Part shown: piece by piece, positions 33,274 to 41,978 of the stretch | Position numbering within the stretch: the first letter of the stretch is position 1 | How the letters are laid out: each line of letters begins with the position of its first letter | Source of the DNA: Solirubrobacteraceae bacterium | Lineage (GTDB): Bacteria > Actinomycetota > Thermoleophilia > Solirubrobacterales > Solirubrobacteraceae | Reading direction: 5' to 3' | Assembly: GCA_029263125.1 (NCBI GenBank) | Contig: JAJCYD010000023.1 | Coordinates: 1-64,000 of the forward strand | Length of the DNA: 64,000 nt | Translations under genes and position numbers: made by a program | The notes under the pieces: generated by a model | What the model saw: the letters and a program-made list of their open reading frames with translations, nothing else | What the model was told of the DNA's origin: nothing | The model's database searches: none

Positions 33274-35340
33274 ATGCACAAGTCTGCTGACCGCATTCGC
33301 AACGTAGCCCTGATCGGTCATCGCGGCAGCGGGAAGACCTCCCTGCACGAGGCGCTGCTCTTCGAGGCGCGCGCGACCAAGCGTCTCGGCTCGGTGGTCG
33401 ATGGCACGACGGTGTCGGACTCCGAGCCCGACGAGCAGGCGCGCCAGATGTCGATCTCGGCGGCGTTGAGCTCGTTCGAGTGGGCCGATCGCAAGCTCAA
33501 CCTCGTCGACACGCCCGGGGAGCCGAGCTTCGTCGCCGATGCGCTGGGAGCGATGCGCGTCTGCGAGTCGGCGGTCTTCGTCGTCAACGGCGTCATGGGC
33601 GTCGAGGTCACGACCCGGCGGCTGTGGGAGCGAGCCGAGGAGCTGGACATCGCGCGGATGGTGTTCGTGAACATGCTCGACCGCGAGCGCGCGGACTTCT
33701 TCCGCGCGCTGGAGTCCCTGAAGGAGGCCTTCGGCGCCCACGTCGTGGCCACGGAGATCCCGATCGGCTCCGAGCACGAGATCTCCGGCGTCATCGATCT
33801 GATCGACATGAAGGCCTACCGCTACGACGGTGCCGGCCTGGACAACTGCACCGAGGTCGCGATCCCCGACGAGCTGCAGGCGACCGCCGAGGAGTACCGC
33901 GAGAAGCTCATGGACGAGATCTGCGAGGTCTCCGACTCGCTCATGGAGCGCTACCTGGAGGGCGAGCAGATCGATCATGACGAGATCGTCGCCGCGCTCA
34001 AGGAGGGCACGAACCACGGCTCGCTGTTTCCGGTCACGTGCGGCGTCGCGACGCGCAACCTCGCCACCAACAGGCTGCTCGACGCGATCGTCGAGGACCT
34101 TCCCTCACCCGTCAAGCATGGCGGCTTGGAGCTGGCCGAGATCACGTTGGAGCACCGCGACGACGCCCCGCTGTACGCCTACGTCTTCAAGACGCGTGCG
34201 GACCCGTTCGCGGGACGCATCAACCTCTTCCGCGTCTACCAGGGCGTCATGCGCCACGACACGCAGGTGATGAACACCAGCACCCATCACAAGGAGCGCA
34301 TCGGCCAGCTGCTCGTGTTCAGCGGCAAGGAGTCCGGACATGCCGAGGAGTTCGGGCCGGGCGACATCGGCGCCGTCGCCAAGCTCAAGGAGACGCGCGC
34401 GGGCGACTGGCTCGCCGAGCGCGACGAGCCGATCTCGATGCCCCGGATCGACCTGCCGGCGCCGGTCATGGCCTTCGCGATGGAGGCCGTCGGCGACGAG
34501 GACAAGGTCTACACCGCGCTGCGCCGCCTGCAGGAGGAAGACGCGACGATCGACCTGCACCGCGACGAGCAGACCGGCGATCAGATCATCGCCGGGCTCT
34601 CGCAGATGCACGTCGAGGTGATCATCGATCGCCTGAAGTCGCGCTTCGGCGCCGAGGTCGTGCTCAAGCCGCCGCGGGTGCCCTACCAGGAGACGATCCG
34701 GCGACCCGCCAAGGCCCACGGCCGCCACAAGAAGCAGTCCGGCGGCCGTGGCCAGTTCGGCGACTGCCACATCTCGATCGAGCCACGCGCCCCGGGCGCG
34801 GGCTTTGCGTTCATCAACCACATCAAGGGTGGCGTGATCCCGACGTCGTTCATCCCTGCGGTCGAGAAGGGGGTCGTGGAGGCCATGCAGTCCGGGCCGA
34901 TCGCCGGTTGCCCCGTGAAGGACGTCGCCGTGACGGTGTTCGACGGCAGCTACCACACGGTCGACTCGTCGGAGATGGCGTTCAAGCTCGCGGGCTCGAT
35001 CGCGATGCGCGAGGCGATGACGGCGGCCGCTCCGGTCCTGCTGGAGCCGATCATGCGCGTGACGCTGTCGATCCCCGAGGACTCAGTCGGCGACGTCATC
35101 GGTGACCTCAACTCCCGCCGCGGGCGCCCGCAGGGCATGGAAGGCGTGGGCGGCGGGCTGACCGAGATCAAGGCCGAGGTGCCGATGGCCGAGATGCTCA
35201 CCTACGCTCCCGACCTGCGCTCGCTGACGGGCGGCCAGGGTGACTACACGATGGCGTTTGAACGCTACGAGGAGGTGCCCACGCACCTGCAGCAGAAGGT
35301 CGTCGCCAAGGCGGCCGAGGAGGAGGCGGTGAACGCCTAG
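33274..35340 (+). CDS. fusA2: elongation factor G-like GTPase
   Basis: A 688-residue EF-G paralogue of the kind that lies outside the str operon. It has G1 ALIGHRGSGKTSLHEALLFEA, G3 LVDTPGEPSF and the G4 position reads VNMLDRERADFF in place of the usual NKxDR, so the guanine-specificity Lys is lost. Domains II-V follow, including the domain IV RRPAKAHGRHKKQSGGRGQFGD and the C-terminal GGQGDYTMAFERYEEVP. Its role is uncertain: it may aid ribosome recycling or stress recovery. The translation start is buried in a hairpin. Confidence 0.88.
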   Translation: MHKSADRIRNVALIGHRGSGKTSLHEALLFEARATKRLGSVVDGTTVSDSEPDEQARQMSISAALSSFEWADRKLNLVDTPGEPSFVADALGAMRVCESAVFVVNGVMGVEVTTRRLWERAEELDIARMVFVNMLDRERADFFRALESLKEAFGAHVVATEIPIGSEHEISGVIDLIDMKAYRYDGAGLDNCTEVAIPDELQATAEEYREKLMDEICEVSDSLMERYLEGEQIDHDEIVAALKEGTNHGSLFPVTCGVATRNLATNRLLDAIVEDLPSPVKHGGLELAEITLEHRDDAPLYAYVFKTRADPFAGRINLFRVYQGVMRHDTQVMNTSTHHKERIGQLLVFSGKESGHAEEFGPGDIGAVAKLKETRAGDWLAERDEPISMPRIDLPAPVMAFAMEAVGDEDKVYTALRRLQEEDATIDLHRDEQTGDQIIAGLSQMHVEVIIDRLKSRFGAEVVLKPPRVPYQETIRRPAKAHGRHKKQSGGRGQFGDCHISIEPRAPGAGFAFINHIKGGVIPTSFIPAVEKGVVEAMQSGPIAGCPVKDVAVTVFDGSYHTVDSSEMAFKLAGSIAMREAMTAAAPVLLEPIMRVTLSIPEDSVGDVIGDLNSRRGRPQGMEGVGGGLTEIKAEVPMAEMLTYAPDLRSLTGGQGDYTMAFERYEEVPTHLQQKVVAKAAEEEAVNA

Positions 35341-35343
35341 CCG

Positions 35344-35982
35344 ATGTGGCCCCCGGGGGCACTGGAGTTCCTGCGCGAGCTCGAGGACAACAACGATCGG
35401 GCGTGGTTCAAGGCCAACCGCGCGCGCTATGACCGCGACCTCGTGGAGCCCGCCAAAGCGCTCGCGGCATCACTGTCGCATCTCGGCGGGGCGCGCCTCT
35501 TTCGGCCCTACAACGATGCGCGCTTCTCCAACAGGCCGCCGATCAAGGAGCAGCTCGGAGTGGCCATCGGCTACGGACCGGCCGGCGGCTACTACGTCGA
35601 GCTGTCGCTCGACGGCCTGCTCGTCGGCGCCGGGTTGCACCACGGCGCCGCTGACCAGATCGAGCGCTTCCGCGCGGCGATCGACGACGACCGCAAGGCC
35701 GAGGGCTTCGAGCGGGCGCTGCGCGACGCCACGGACGCGGGCCTTGAGATCATCGATCCCGAGCTCAAGCGCGCGCCGCGTGGCTACCGCGTCGACCATC
35801 CGCGCATCGAGCACCTGCGCCGCAAGCAGCTCACGGTGTATCGACGCCACGCGCTTGAGCGGTGGCTGCACGAACCGGCCTGCGCCGCCCGCGTGCGCAC
35901 AGAGCTCGACGCCACGCGCGCGCTCGTCACCTGGCTGGCCGAGCACGTCGGGGCCTCGCAACTGCCGCGCCGCGGCCGCTGA
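35344..35982 (+). CDS. DUF2461-family protein
   Basis: A 212-residue protein with the DUF2461 layout: FLRELEDNNDRAWFKANRARYDRDLVEPAKALA at the start, RLFRPYNDARFSNRPPIKEQLGVAIG in the middle, a YYVELSLDGLLVGAGLHH segment and the RGYRVDHPRIEHLRRKQLTVYRR end. The biochemical function of this family is not known. It starts 3 bp after the EF-G-like gene and is presumably co-transcribed. Confidence 0.88.
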   Translation: MWPPGALEFLRELEDNNDRAWFKANRARYDRDLVEPAKALAASLSHLGGARLFRPYNDARFSNRPPIKEQLGVAIGYGPAGGYYVELSLDGLLVGAGLHHGAADQIERFRAAIDDDRKAEGFERALRDATDAGLEIIDPELKRAPRGYRVDHPRIEHLRRKQLTVYRRHALERWLHEPACAARVRTELDATRALVTWLAEHVGASQLPRRGR

Positions 35983-35991
35983 CCGCTGACG

Positions 35992-36150
35992 TCAGTCCGG
36001 GCGACTCAACGAGGTGTTGGCGGCCTCGACCAGCGCGTAGATGCCCGCACCGAGCATGTCGCCGACGACGAACGCCAGCAACATGTTGCACGAGATGACA
36101 CGGTCGAGCGGAGCGTCGCGACGGCTCGGCGTGTCGGCGACGGCCGCCAT
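35992..36150 (-). pseudogene. remnant of an amino-acid/polyamine permease
   Basis: A 52-residue minus-strand frame ending NMLLAFVVGDMLGAGIYALVEAAN; the FVVGDxLGAGIYALVG pattern is the first membrane helix of APC-superfamily amino-acid permeases. It stops 9 residues later, while a complete permease has about 450 residues and twelve helices. No further permease sequence was found in this frame or nearby, so this is a fragment left by deletion. Confidence 0.55.
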
Positions 36151-36219
36151 CGCCTCTGACTACCCGTTCCCGTGCTCGGGTAGCCACTCGGCGTTCGGGC
36201 GTCGATGCACGTCCGGCGG

Positions 36220-36225
36220 TACGCT
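36220..36225 (+). promoter_or_regulatory. -10 box before 36235 gene
   Basis: TACGCT ends 9 nt before the ATG at 36235; with no Shine-Dalgarno, a nearly leaderless transcript is likely. Confidence 0.4.
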
Positions 36226-36234
36226 GCGTGTCCG

Positions 36235-37035
36235 ATGACGCGCAAGTCGATCACGACCACTCGTGCTCCGGTCGCTTGCGATGTGTGCGGGCGCACGCTG
36301 CTGCGCGGCGAGCATGCTGACCCGTTCATCGCCGGAGGATCGCGGCGGATGGTCTGCGAGCTGTGCACCGCACGCGCCGCCAACGAGGGCTGGATCCGCG
36401 AAGGTGCCGACAACGCGCTCGGCGTGCGACGCAACGGGCAGCGCAACGGGCGCTCGCTGCTGGGCCGCCTTCGTCTGCGTCAAGGCTCGGGCAGCGGTCC
36501 CGAGCAACAGGAGCCGATCACGCCCGGTCGTAGGCGCAACGGCAACGTCAGCCGCATCGAGAACGCCGAGCGCGCATCCCATGGCGAGCGCGAGCGCGAG
36601 CGCAGCGGCGCAGGCGAGCCCACCGAAGGCGACCCCACGCCCACGCCCGCGCCGCGATCAGCAGACGAGCACGAGGCGGAGGCTCTATCGCGCGAGCCGC
36701 GCCGTGTGCGCGCCGTGCCGACCAACGCGGACCTCAAGTCGGCACGCGCCTTGGACGTCTTCAACACGACGGCTCATCCGCGCCGGATCGCAGGGGTCGC
36801 GCGCTCGCTCGGGCAGCCCGCCGTGACCGTGCTGCCGTCGGCCACCGAGGGCTCGATCGTGTCGATCGTCGTCGGCTGGGACTTGTGCTGGTATCGATAC
36901 GAGGTCGATCTCGCCGACGAGGCCGCGGGCGTTCGCGTCACCGGACAGGGCGCCGAGCTGACAGATCTGGCGCCGGAGGAGTTGCAGCCCAACGCCGCTG
37001 CCGACGAGCGCGGTCTCCTCGTTCTCGGCGCATGA
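36235..37035 (+). CDS. zinc-ribbon-like hypothetical protein
   Basis: A 266-residue protein. It begins with a probable zinc ribbon: CDVCGRTLLRGEH and CELCTARAANEGW provide four cysteines at residues about 15, 18, 46 and 49. A low-complexity Arg/Gly/Ser/Pro stretch spans residues 70-150, and a conserved-looking C-terminal domain (ARALDVFNTTAHPRRIAGVARSLGQPAV ... GSIVSIVVGWDLCWYRYEVDL) ends it. I do not know the family. It has its own -10 box. Confidence 0.65.
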   Translation: MTRKSITTTRAPVACDVCGRTLLRGEHADPFIAGGSRRMVCELCTARAANEGWIREGADNALGVRRNGQRNGRSLLGRLRLRQGSGSGPEQQEPITPGRRRNGNVSRIENAERASHGERERERSGAGEPTEGDPTPTPAPRSADEHEAEALSREPRRVRAVPTNADLKSARALDVFNTTAHPRRIAGVARSLGQPAVTVLPSATEGSIVSIVVGWDLCWYRYEVDLADEAAGVRVTGQGAELTDLAPEELQPNAAADERGLLVLGA

Positions 37036-37038
37036 CCC

Positions 37039-37064
37039 AGTGGTTCGCCCAGTGATGAACCACT
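37039..37064. promoter_or_regulatory. inverted repeat at promoter of 37076 gene
   Basis: AGTGGTTC at 37039-37046 and GAACCACT at 37057-37064 form perfect 8-bp arms with a 10-nt spacer. The right arm ends on the first base of the TAGGGT box at 37064-37069, which is 6 nt before the ATG at 37076. This is a typical place for an operator; a terminator of the preceding gene is the alternative. Confidence 0.5.
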
Positions 37065-37075
37065 AGGGTGATCCG

Positions 37076-37318
37076 ATGATCTACTGCGTGGTTCCAGAGG
37101 CGTTGGAGAGCGAGCTGTTGGAGAAGCTCACCGCGTACTACGCCGGCGACGACAACGTCACGGTCATCGTCGACCGGCGCACGGGCGACCGGCGCAACCG
37201 TCGCGGGACCGACGGCGCGGATCCCGCCCCGGCCGATCCCGATCTGGTCAAGCAGCGCGAGACGCGCGACCGCCGCCGCGCACGCGTACCGGGCGATTTC
37301 CCGGCGATCGACCGGTAG
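37076..37318 (+). CDS. small hypothetical protein
   Basis: An 80-residue protein with a folded-looking N-terminus ([35 protein letters not shown]) and a charged Arg/Asp-rich C-terminus with the repeated pattern [13 protein letters not shown] and [10 protein letters not shown]. The first half resembles other short actinobacterial proteins that begin MxYCVVPxxLE, but no function is known. It sits between the zinc-ribbon gene and the coxS promoter. Confidence 0.6.
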   Translation: MIYCVVPEALESELLEKLTAYYAGDDNVTVIVDRRTGDRRNRRGTDGADPAPADPDLVKQRETRDRRRARVPGDFPAIDR

Positions 37319-37431
37319 CGCCGGCTTCAGGGCCGAGTAGGACGCCGCGCCCCGGGCCGCCTACGGGGGTCGTCTGCGCCGCCCGGATGGCTGCGGATGA
37401 TCTCTTGGGGTTAGCGCGCGTATCGATAGGA

Positions 37432-37437
37432 GATACT
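37432..37437 (+). promoter_or_regulatory. -10 box of the cox operon
   Basis: GATACT is preceded by an AT-richer stretch (TATCGATAGGA); transcription from here would begin close to the inverted repeat at 37444-37465. Confidence 0.35.
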
Positions 37438-37443
37438 CGTATG

Positions 37444-37465
37444 ACGAGCGGGCATGACCGCTCGT
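37444..37465 (+). promoter_or_regulatory. inverted repeat in the coxS leader
   Basis: ACGAGCGG at 37444-37451 and CCGCTCGT at 37458-37465 are perfect 8-bp arms around GCATGA. It lies 26 bp before the coxS ATG. It may be a regulator site or a 5' mRNA hairpin. Confidence 0.45.
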
Positions 37466-37491
37466 GCGCGCTGTCCGATCGAAGGAGACCC

Positions 37492-37986
37492 ATGGGCACC
37501 ACCTTTCCCGTGCAGATGACCGTCAATGGCGAGTCCTACGCATCCGAGGTGCCGCCGCGGCTGTTGCTCGTGCACTACCTGCGCGACGACCTCGGCCTCA
37601 CCGGCACGCACGTCGGCTGCGACACCTCCAATTGCGGGGCGTGCACCTGCCTGCTTGACGGCGAGTCCGTCAAGAGCTGCACGGTGCTCGCCGTGCAGGC
37701 CGACGGCGCCGACGTGACGACGATCGAGGGCATGGCGGCTCCGGACGGCACGCTGCATCCGCTACAGGAGGGCTTCTGGGCTCAGCATGGCCTGCAGTGC
37801 GGCTACTGCACCCCGGGCATGATCATGGCCGCCGCCGATCTGCTCGCGCGCCACGGCGACGGGCCGATCACCGAAGCGGACGTGCGCGCGGGACTGGACG
37901 GCAACCTCTGCCGCTGCACGGGCTATCAGAACATCGTCAAGGCGGTGCAGGCTGCCGCCGAGGCCGGGCGAGGAGTGGCGGCATGA
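37492..37986 (+). CDS. coxS: CO dehydrogenase-type small (2Fe-2S) subunit
   Basis: A 164-residue iron-sulfur subunit of a xanthine-dehydrogenase-family enzyme. The plant-type [2Fe-2S] cluster motif is [22 protein letters not shown], and the second cluster is bound by [11 protein letters not shown] with [11 protein letters not shown]. It passes electrons from the molybdenum site on CoxL towards the FAD on CoxM. GAAGGAGA at 37481-37488 sets the start at ATG 37492. Its stop overlaps coxL (ATGA). Confidence 0.93.
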   Translation: MGTTFPVQMTVNGESYASEVPPRLLLVHYLRDDLGLTGTHVGCDTSNCGACTCLLDGESVKSCTVLAVQADGADVTTIEGMAAPDGTLHPLQEGFWAQHGLQCGYCTPGMIMAAADLLARHGDGPITEADVRAGLDGNLCRCTGYQNIVKAVQAAAEAGRGVAA

Positions 37987-40448
37987 GCATCATCGAGGAG
38001 GCTCCCCTCAAGCACGTCGGCCGGTCGCTGCGCCGCAAGGAGGACCCGCGCCTGATCACCGGCAGCGCCACGTACGTCGATGATCTCTCGCTGCACGGCA
38101 TGCTGCATGCGGCGATCGTGCGCTCGCCCGAGGCGCACGCGCGGATCGTCTCGATCGACACCGAGGCCGCACGCGCGCACCCCGGCGTCCGGGCGGTGTA
38201 CACGGGCGAGGATCTCGCCGACCTGCTCGCGCCGCTGCCGATGGCGTGGGCGCCGCCGGGCGTGGACATGACGGCGCCCGAGCGCTGGCCGCTGGCTCGC
38301 GGCAAGGTCAGCCACGTCGGCGACGGCGTCGCGATGGTCGTCGCCGAGGACAAGTACGCGGCGGCCGACGCCGTCCAGCTCGTGCAGGTCGAGTACGAGG
38401 CGCTGCCCGTCGTCGTCGACGTCGAGGAGGCGCTGACCGACGCGACGCTCGTCCACGAGTCGCTGGGCACCAACAAGACCCACGAGTGGTCGATGGGCGG
38501 CGGTGACGTCGAGCGAGCGCTCGCCGACGCCGACGTCGTGATCGAGCGGCGGATCGTCAACCACCGCACCGCCGGCGCGGCGATCGAGACGCGCGGCGTG
38601 ATCGCCGAGTACCGCGCCGGTCAGCTCACCGTCTGGTCCTCGACGCAGGTGCCGCACCTCGTGCGGCTCTTCTTCGCGGTGCAGATGGGCATCAGCGAGG
38701 ACAAGGTGCGCGTCATCGCGCCCGAGGTCGGCGGCGGCTTCGGCAGCAAGCTGCAGGTCTGCGCGGAGGAGACGCTGTGCGCGTGGGCCTCCAAGCACCT
38801 CGGCCACCCGGTCAAGTGGATCGAGACGCGCTCGGAGAACATGGCCGTCTCTCACCACGGCCGCGACCAGGTCGACCACGTGCGGATGGGCGCCACGAAG
38901 GACGGCAGGATCACCGCCTTCCACGCGAAGATCATCCAGGACTGCGGCGCGTACTTCGGGCTGCTGACGCCGATGATCCCCGAGCTCGGCGCGTTCGTGA
39001 TGACCGGCTGCTACGCGATCGAGAACGTGCGCACCGACATCGTCGGCGTGCTCACCAACAAGTTCTTCACCGATGCGATCCGCGGCGCCGGACGGCCCGA
39101 GATGACGCACATGCTGGAGGTCACGATCGACCAGCTCGCGGCCGAGCTTGAGATGGACCCGATCGAGCTGCGGCGCAAGAACTTCATCTCCGCCGACCAG
39201 TTCCCCTACGAGACGCCCTACGGGATCACCTATGACTCCGGCAACTACGCGGGCACGCTGGACCGGGCGCTGGAGATGCTGGACATGGACGCCTTCCGCG
39301 CCGAGCAGGCCGAGCTTGCAAGCCAGGGCATCCTGCGCGGCGTCGGTTTCTCGACCTACACCGAGATCTGCGGGCTGGCCCCGTCGCGAGCGGTGGGCCC
39401 GAAGGGCTTCGGGCTGGGCATCGGCCTGTATGAGTCCGCGCTCGTACGCGTGCACCCGACCGGGTCGGTGACGGTCTTCACCGGCGCCTCGCCGCACGGC
39501 CAGGGCCACGAGACCGGCTTCGCGCAGATCGTCGCCGACCGCCTGGGCTGCGATCCGCAGGTCGTCGAGGTCATCCACGGCGACACGGCCACGGGCCCGA
39601 TGGGACTGGGCACCTACGGCTCTCGATCGTTGTCGATCGGCGGCGTGGCGGCGGCGCATGCCGCCGAAAAGCTCGCCGAGAAGTGCAAGGCGATCGTTGC
39701 CTTCAACCTCGAGGCGGCGGTTGAGGACATCGACGTGGGCTCCGGGAAGTTCTCGCTGGCCGGCGACCCGGACAAGGGCATGACCCTCGCCGAGATCGCG
39801 GGCTGCGCCTACATCGACGCGACCGCGATGCCCGAAGGGATGGAGCTTGGCCTCGAGCAGACGCTGATCTATGACCCGTCGAACTTCGTCTTCCCGTTCG
39901 GCGCGCACGTCTGCGTCGTCGACGTCGACGCGGTCACCGGCAAGGTCGACGTCGTGCGCTGGATCGCGGTCGACGACTGCGGCCCGGCGATCAACCCGAT
40001 GCTCATCGACGGGCAGATCCATGGTGGCGTGGCGCACGGCATCGGCCAGGCGCTCTACGAGCAGGTCGTCTACGACGAGCGCGGGCAGCTCGTGACGGGC
40101 ACGTTCATGGACTACGCGCTGCCGACCGCCGAGGAGATACCGGGCATCGAGACCGATCGCACCGAGACGCCGTCGCCATCGAACTCGCTCGGCGTCAAGG
40201 GCATCGGCGAGGCGGGCACGATCGCCGCCACGCCGGCGATCGTCAACGCGGTCATCGACGCGCTGCGCCACGAGGGCGTCACGTACCTCGACATGCCGCT
40301 CACGCCGATGCGCGTGTGGCAGGCGCTCCAGGAGGCGCGCGGGCGCGGTGACGGTCCGCGCTCGACCGAACAGGGGGTGGCGCTGTCTCCCGAGGCGCAA
40401 GGCTCGGCCGGATCGGGACCCACGACTCCCGAAGGAGGTGCGGCATGA
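37983..40448 (+). CDS. coxL: CO dehydrogenase-type large (molybdopterin) subunit
   Basis: An 821-residue molybdopterin-binding subunit. It has the family segments [19 protein letters not shown], the [23 protein letters not shown] pterin loop and the C-terminal [13 protein letters not shown] with the catalytic Glu. The active-site loop reads [10 protein letters not shown]: the form II pattern (AYRGAGR, with Tyr changed to Ile) and not the form I AYRCSFR of true CO dehydrogenases, so the substrate may be CO or another aldehyde- or purine-like compound. Confidence 0.9.
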   Translation: MSIIEEAPLKHVGRSLRRKEDPRLITGSATYVDDLSLHGMLHAAIVRSPEAHARIVSIDTEAARAHPGVRAVYTGEDLADLLAPLPMAWAPPGVDMTAPERWPLARGKVSHVGDGVAMVVAEDKYAAADAVQLVQVEYEALPVVVDVEEALTDATLVHESLGTNKTHEWSMGGGDVERALADADVVIERRIVNHRTAGAAIETRGVIAEYRAGQLTVWSSTQVPHLVRLFFAVQMGISEDKVRVIAPEVGGGFGSKLQVCAEETLCAWASKHLGHPVKWIETRSENMAVSHHGRDQVDHVRMGATKDGRITAFHAKIIQDCGAYFGLLTPMIPELGAFVMTGCYAIENVRTDIVGVLTNKFFTDAIRGAGRPEMTHMLEVTIDQLAAELEMDPIELRRKNFISADQFPYETPYGITYDSGNYAGTLDRALEMLDMDAFRAEQAELASQGILRGVGFSTYTEICGLAPSRAVGPKGFGLGIGLYESALVRVHPTGSVTVFTGASPHGQGHETGFAQIVADRLGCDPQVVEVIHGDTATGPMGLGTYGSRSLSIGGVAAAHAAEKLAEKCKAIVAFNLEAAVEDIDVGSGKFSLAGDPDKGMTLAEIAGCAYIDATAMPEGMELGLEQTLIYDPSNFVFPFGAHVCVVDVDAVTGKVDVVRWIAVDDCGPAINPMLIDGQIHGGVAHGIGQALYEQVVYDERGQLVTGTFMDYALPTAEEIPGIETDRTETPSPSNSLGVKGIGEAGTIAATPAIVNAVIDALRHEGVTYLDMPLTPMRVWQALQEARGRGDGPRSTEQGVALSPEAQGSAGSGPTTPEGGAA

Positions 40449-41287
40449 TCGCCGCCGCGTTCGACTACGCCGTCGCCGACTCCATCGACGACGCGATCCG
40501 CCTGCTCGGCGAGGGCGGCGACGATGCCAAGCTGCTGGCCGGCGGGCATTCGCTGCTGCCGCTCATGAAGCTGCGCTTCGCCTCGCCCTCGCTGCTGGTG
40601 GACATCGGGCGGATCGACGGCCTGCGCGGCGTCGACACCGGCGGCGACTCCTTCCGCATCGGCGCGCTCACGCGCCATGCGGATCTGCAGGACCGCCGGG
40701 ACATGGGCCTGCTCGCGGCCGCCGCGCGCAAGATCGCCGACCAGCAGGTGCGAAACCGCGGCACGATCGGCGGCTCGCTGGCCAACGGCGACGCGGCGGC
40801 GGACCTGCCCGCGGTGCTGCTCGCCTACGGCGGCTCGGTCACCGTCCGCGGCGCCGACGGTGAGCGCGAGATCGCCGCCGAGGACCTGTTCGAGGGCTAC
40901 CTGACGACATCGATCGCCGCCGGGGAGGTCCTGACCGAGGTCCGCGTTCCCGCGCTCGCCGGATACGGTCACGGCTATGAGAAGTTCAACCGCCGTGCCG
41001 AGGACTGGGCGATGGTCGGCGTGAGCGCGCTGGTCAAGGCGTCCGATGGCGTCTGCGAGGACGTGCGCATCGGCCTGACGCACATGGCGTCGGTGCCGCT
41101 GCGCGCCGGCGCCGTCGAGGACGCGCTGCGCGGCCAGCCGCTGGACGCCGAGCACATCAAGGCCGCCGCGGAGCATGCCGCCGAGGGCACGGAGCCCACC
41201 GGAGACCTCAACGCCACGCCGGACTACAAGCGCCACCTCGCCCGCGTGCTCTGCGAGCGCGCGCTGACGACGGCCGCCGCGGCGTGA
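40445..41287 (+). CDS. coxM: CO dehydrogenase-type medium (FAD) subunit
   Basis: A 280-residue FAD-binding subunit. The two FAD motifs are KLLAGGHSLLPLMKLRFA near residue 35 and RGTIGGSLANGDAAADLPAVLLA near residue 105, and the C-terminal part (VRIGLTHMASVPLRAGAVEDAL) is the CODH_C-type domain. The order here is S-L-M, unlike the common M-S-L order. The start overlaps the coxL stop and its own stop overlaps the next gene. Confidence 0.93.
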   Translation: MIAAAFDYAVADSIDDAIRLLGEGGDDAKLLAGGHSLLPLMKLRFASPSLLVDIGRIDGLRGVDTGGDSFRIGALTRHADLQDRRDMGLLAAAARKIADQQVRNRGTIGGSLANGDAAADLPAVLLAYGGSVTVRGADGEREIAAEDLFEGYLTTSIAAGEVLTEVRVPALAGYGHGYEKFNRRAEDWAMVGVSALVKASDGVCEDVRIGLTHMASVPLRAGAVEDALRGQPLDAEHIKAAAEHAAEGTEPTGDLNATPDYKRHLARVLCERALTTAAAA

Positions 41288-41862
41288 TCGCAGCCGTCGT
41301 CCTGGCGGCGGGCGGCGCTTCGCGATTCGGCTCGGCCAAGCAATTGGCCGAGCTGGATGGCGTCCCGCTGCTCGAGCACGCGATCCGCGCGGTGCAGGCG
41401 GTGCCGGCGATCGAGCGGATCGTCGTCGTGCTCGGTGCTCGTGCGGACGAGATCCAGGCGGGCGTGGACTTCGGCTCAGCCGAGGTCGTCGTCTGTGAGG
41501 ACTGGGCGACCGGCCAGGCGGCGTCGCTGCGGACCGGCATCCAAGCGGTGCGCGACGGCGCCGACGCCGTCGTCCTGACGCTCGGCGACATGCCGAAGAT
41601 CACGCCGCAGGTCATCGCCCGCTTCGCCGACCTGGCCGACGAGCACGGTGCTCATACGCGCGCCCGTGGGATGTTCGACGGCGCCCCCGGCCATCCCGTC
41701 GCGCTCGGCAGCGCCTACTTCGACGACATCGCCTCGCTGGAGGGCGACATCGGCGCGCGCGACGTGCTCAAGCGCATCGGCGCCTTCCCGATCGAGTGCG
41801 GGCACCTGTGCTCGGGCATCGACATCGACACGCCCGAGACGCTCGAGGACCTGCGCGGCTGA
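41284..41862 (+). CDS. mocA: MocA-like molybdopterin nucleotidyltransferase
   Basis: A 192-residue protein of the MobA/MocA group: AAVVLAAGGASRFGSAKQLAELDGVPLLEHAI is the nucleotide-binding loop and Lys, VVLGARADEI and LTLGDMPKITPQVI provide the following strand with the metal-binding Asp, and GAPGHPVALG and EGDIGARDVL the substrate side. It probably makes the cytidylylated cofactor needed by the Cox enzyme. It is translated from a GTG overlapping coxM. Confidence 0.85.
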   Translation: MIAAVVLAAGGASRFGSAKQLAELDGVPLLEHAIRAVQAVPAIERIVVVLGARADEIQAGVDFGSAEVVVCEDWATGQAASLRTGIQAVRDGADAVVLTLGDMPKITPQVIARFADLADEHGAHTRARGMFDGAPGHPVALGSAYFDDIASLEGDIGARDVLKRIGAFPIECGHLCSGIDIDTPETLEDLRG

Positions 41863-41937
41863 GCTCGGGCAGTCCGAGCGGGCGCTCAGCTGTCGCACGG
41901 TCTCGCCCGGGCGCTGCGGTCCCGCCGAGCCACGCCT

Positions 41938-41947
41938 AATCCGGATT
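41938..41947. promoter_or_regulatory. palindromic operator candidate at fur-katG promoter
   Basis: AATCCGGATT is a perfect 10-bp palindrome, followed by a partial repeat (CCAGATT). It lies in the -35 area relative to CATACT at 41966-41971, a natural site for Fur/PerR-type self-repression. Confidence 0.45.
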
Positions 41948-41965
41948 GATTCCAGATTGCTGTGC

Positions 41966-41971
41966 CATACT
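41966..41971 (+). promoter_or_regulatory. -10 box, leaderless fur-like gene
   Basis: CATACT ends exactly 7 nt before the GTG at 41979, so transcription probably starts at the start codon. Confidence 0.5.
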
Positions 41972-41978
41972 GCGCCGC

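Noticed and set aside
37926-40400. 824-residue minus-strand frame opposite coxL
   Set aside because: A shadow of coxL, Arg/Asp/Leu-rich with no recognisable motif.
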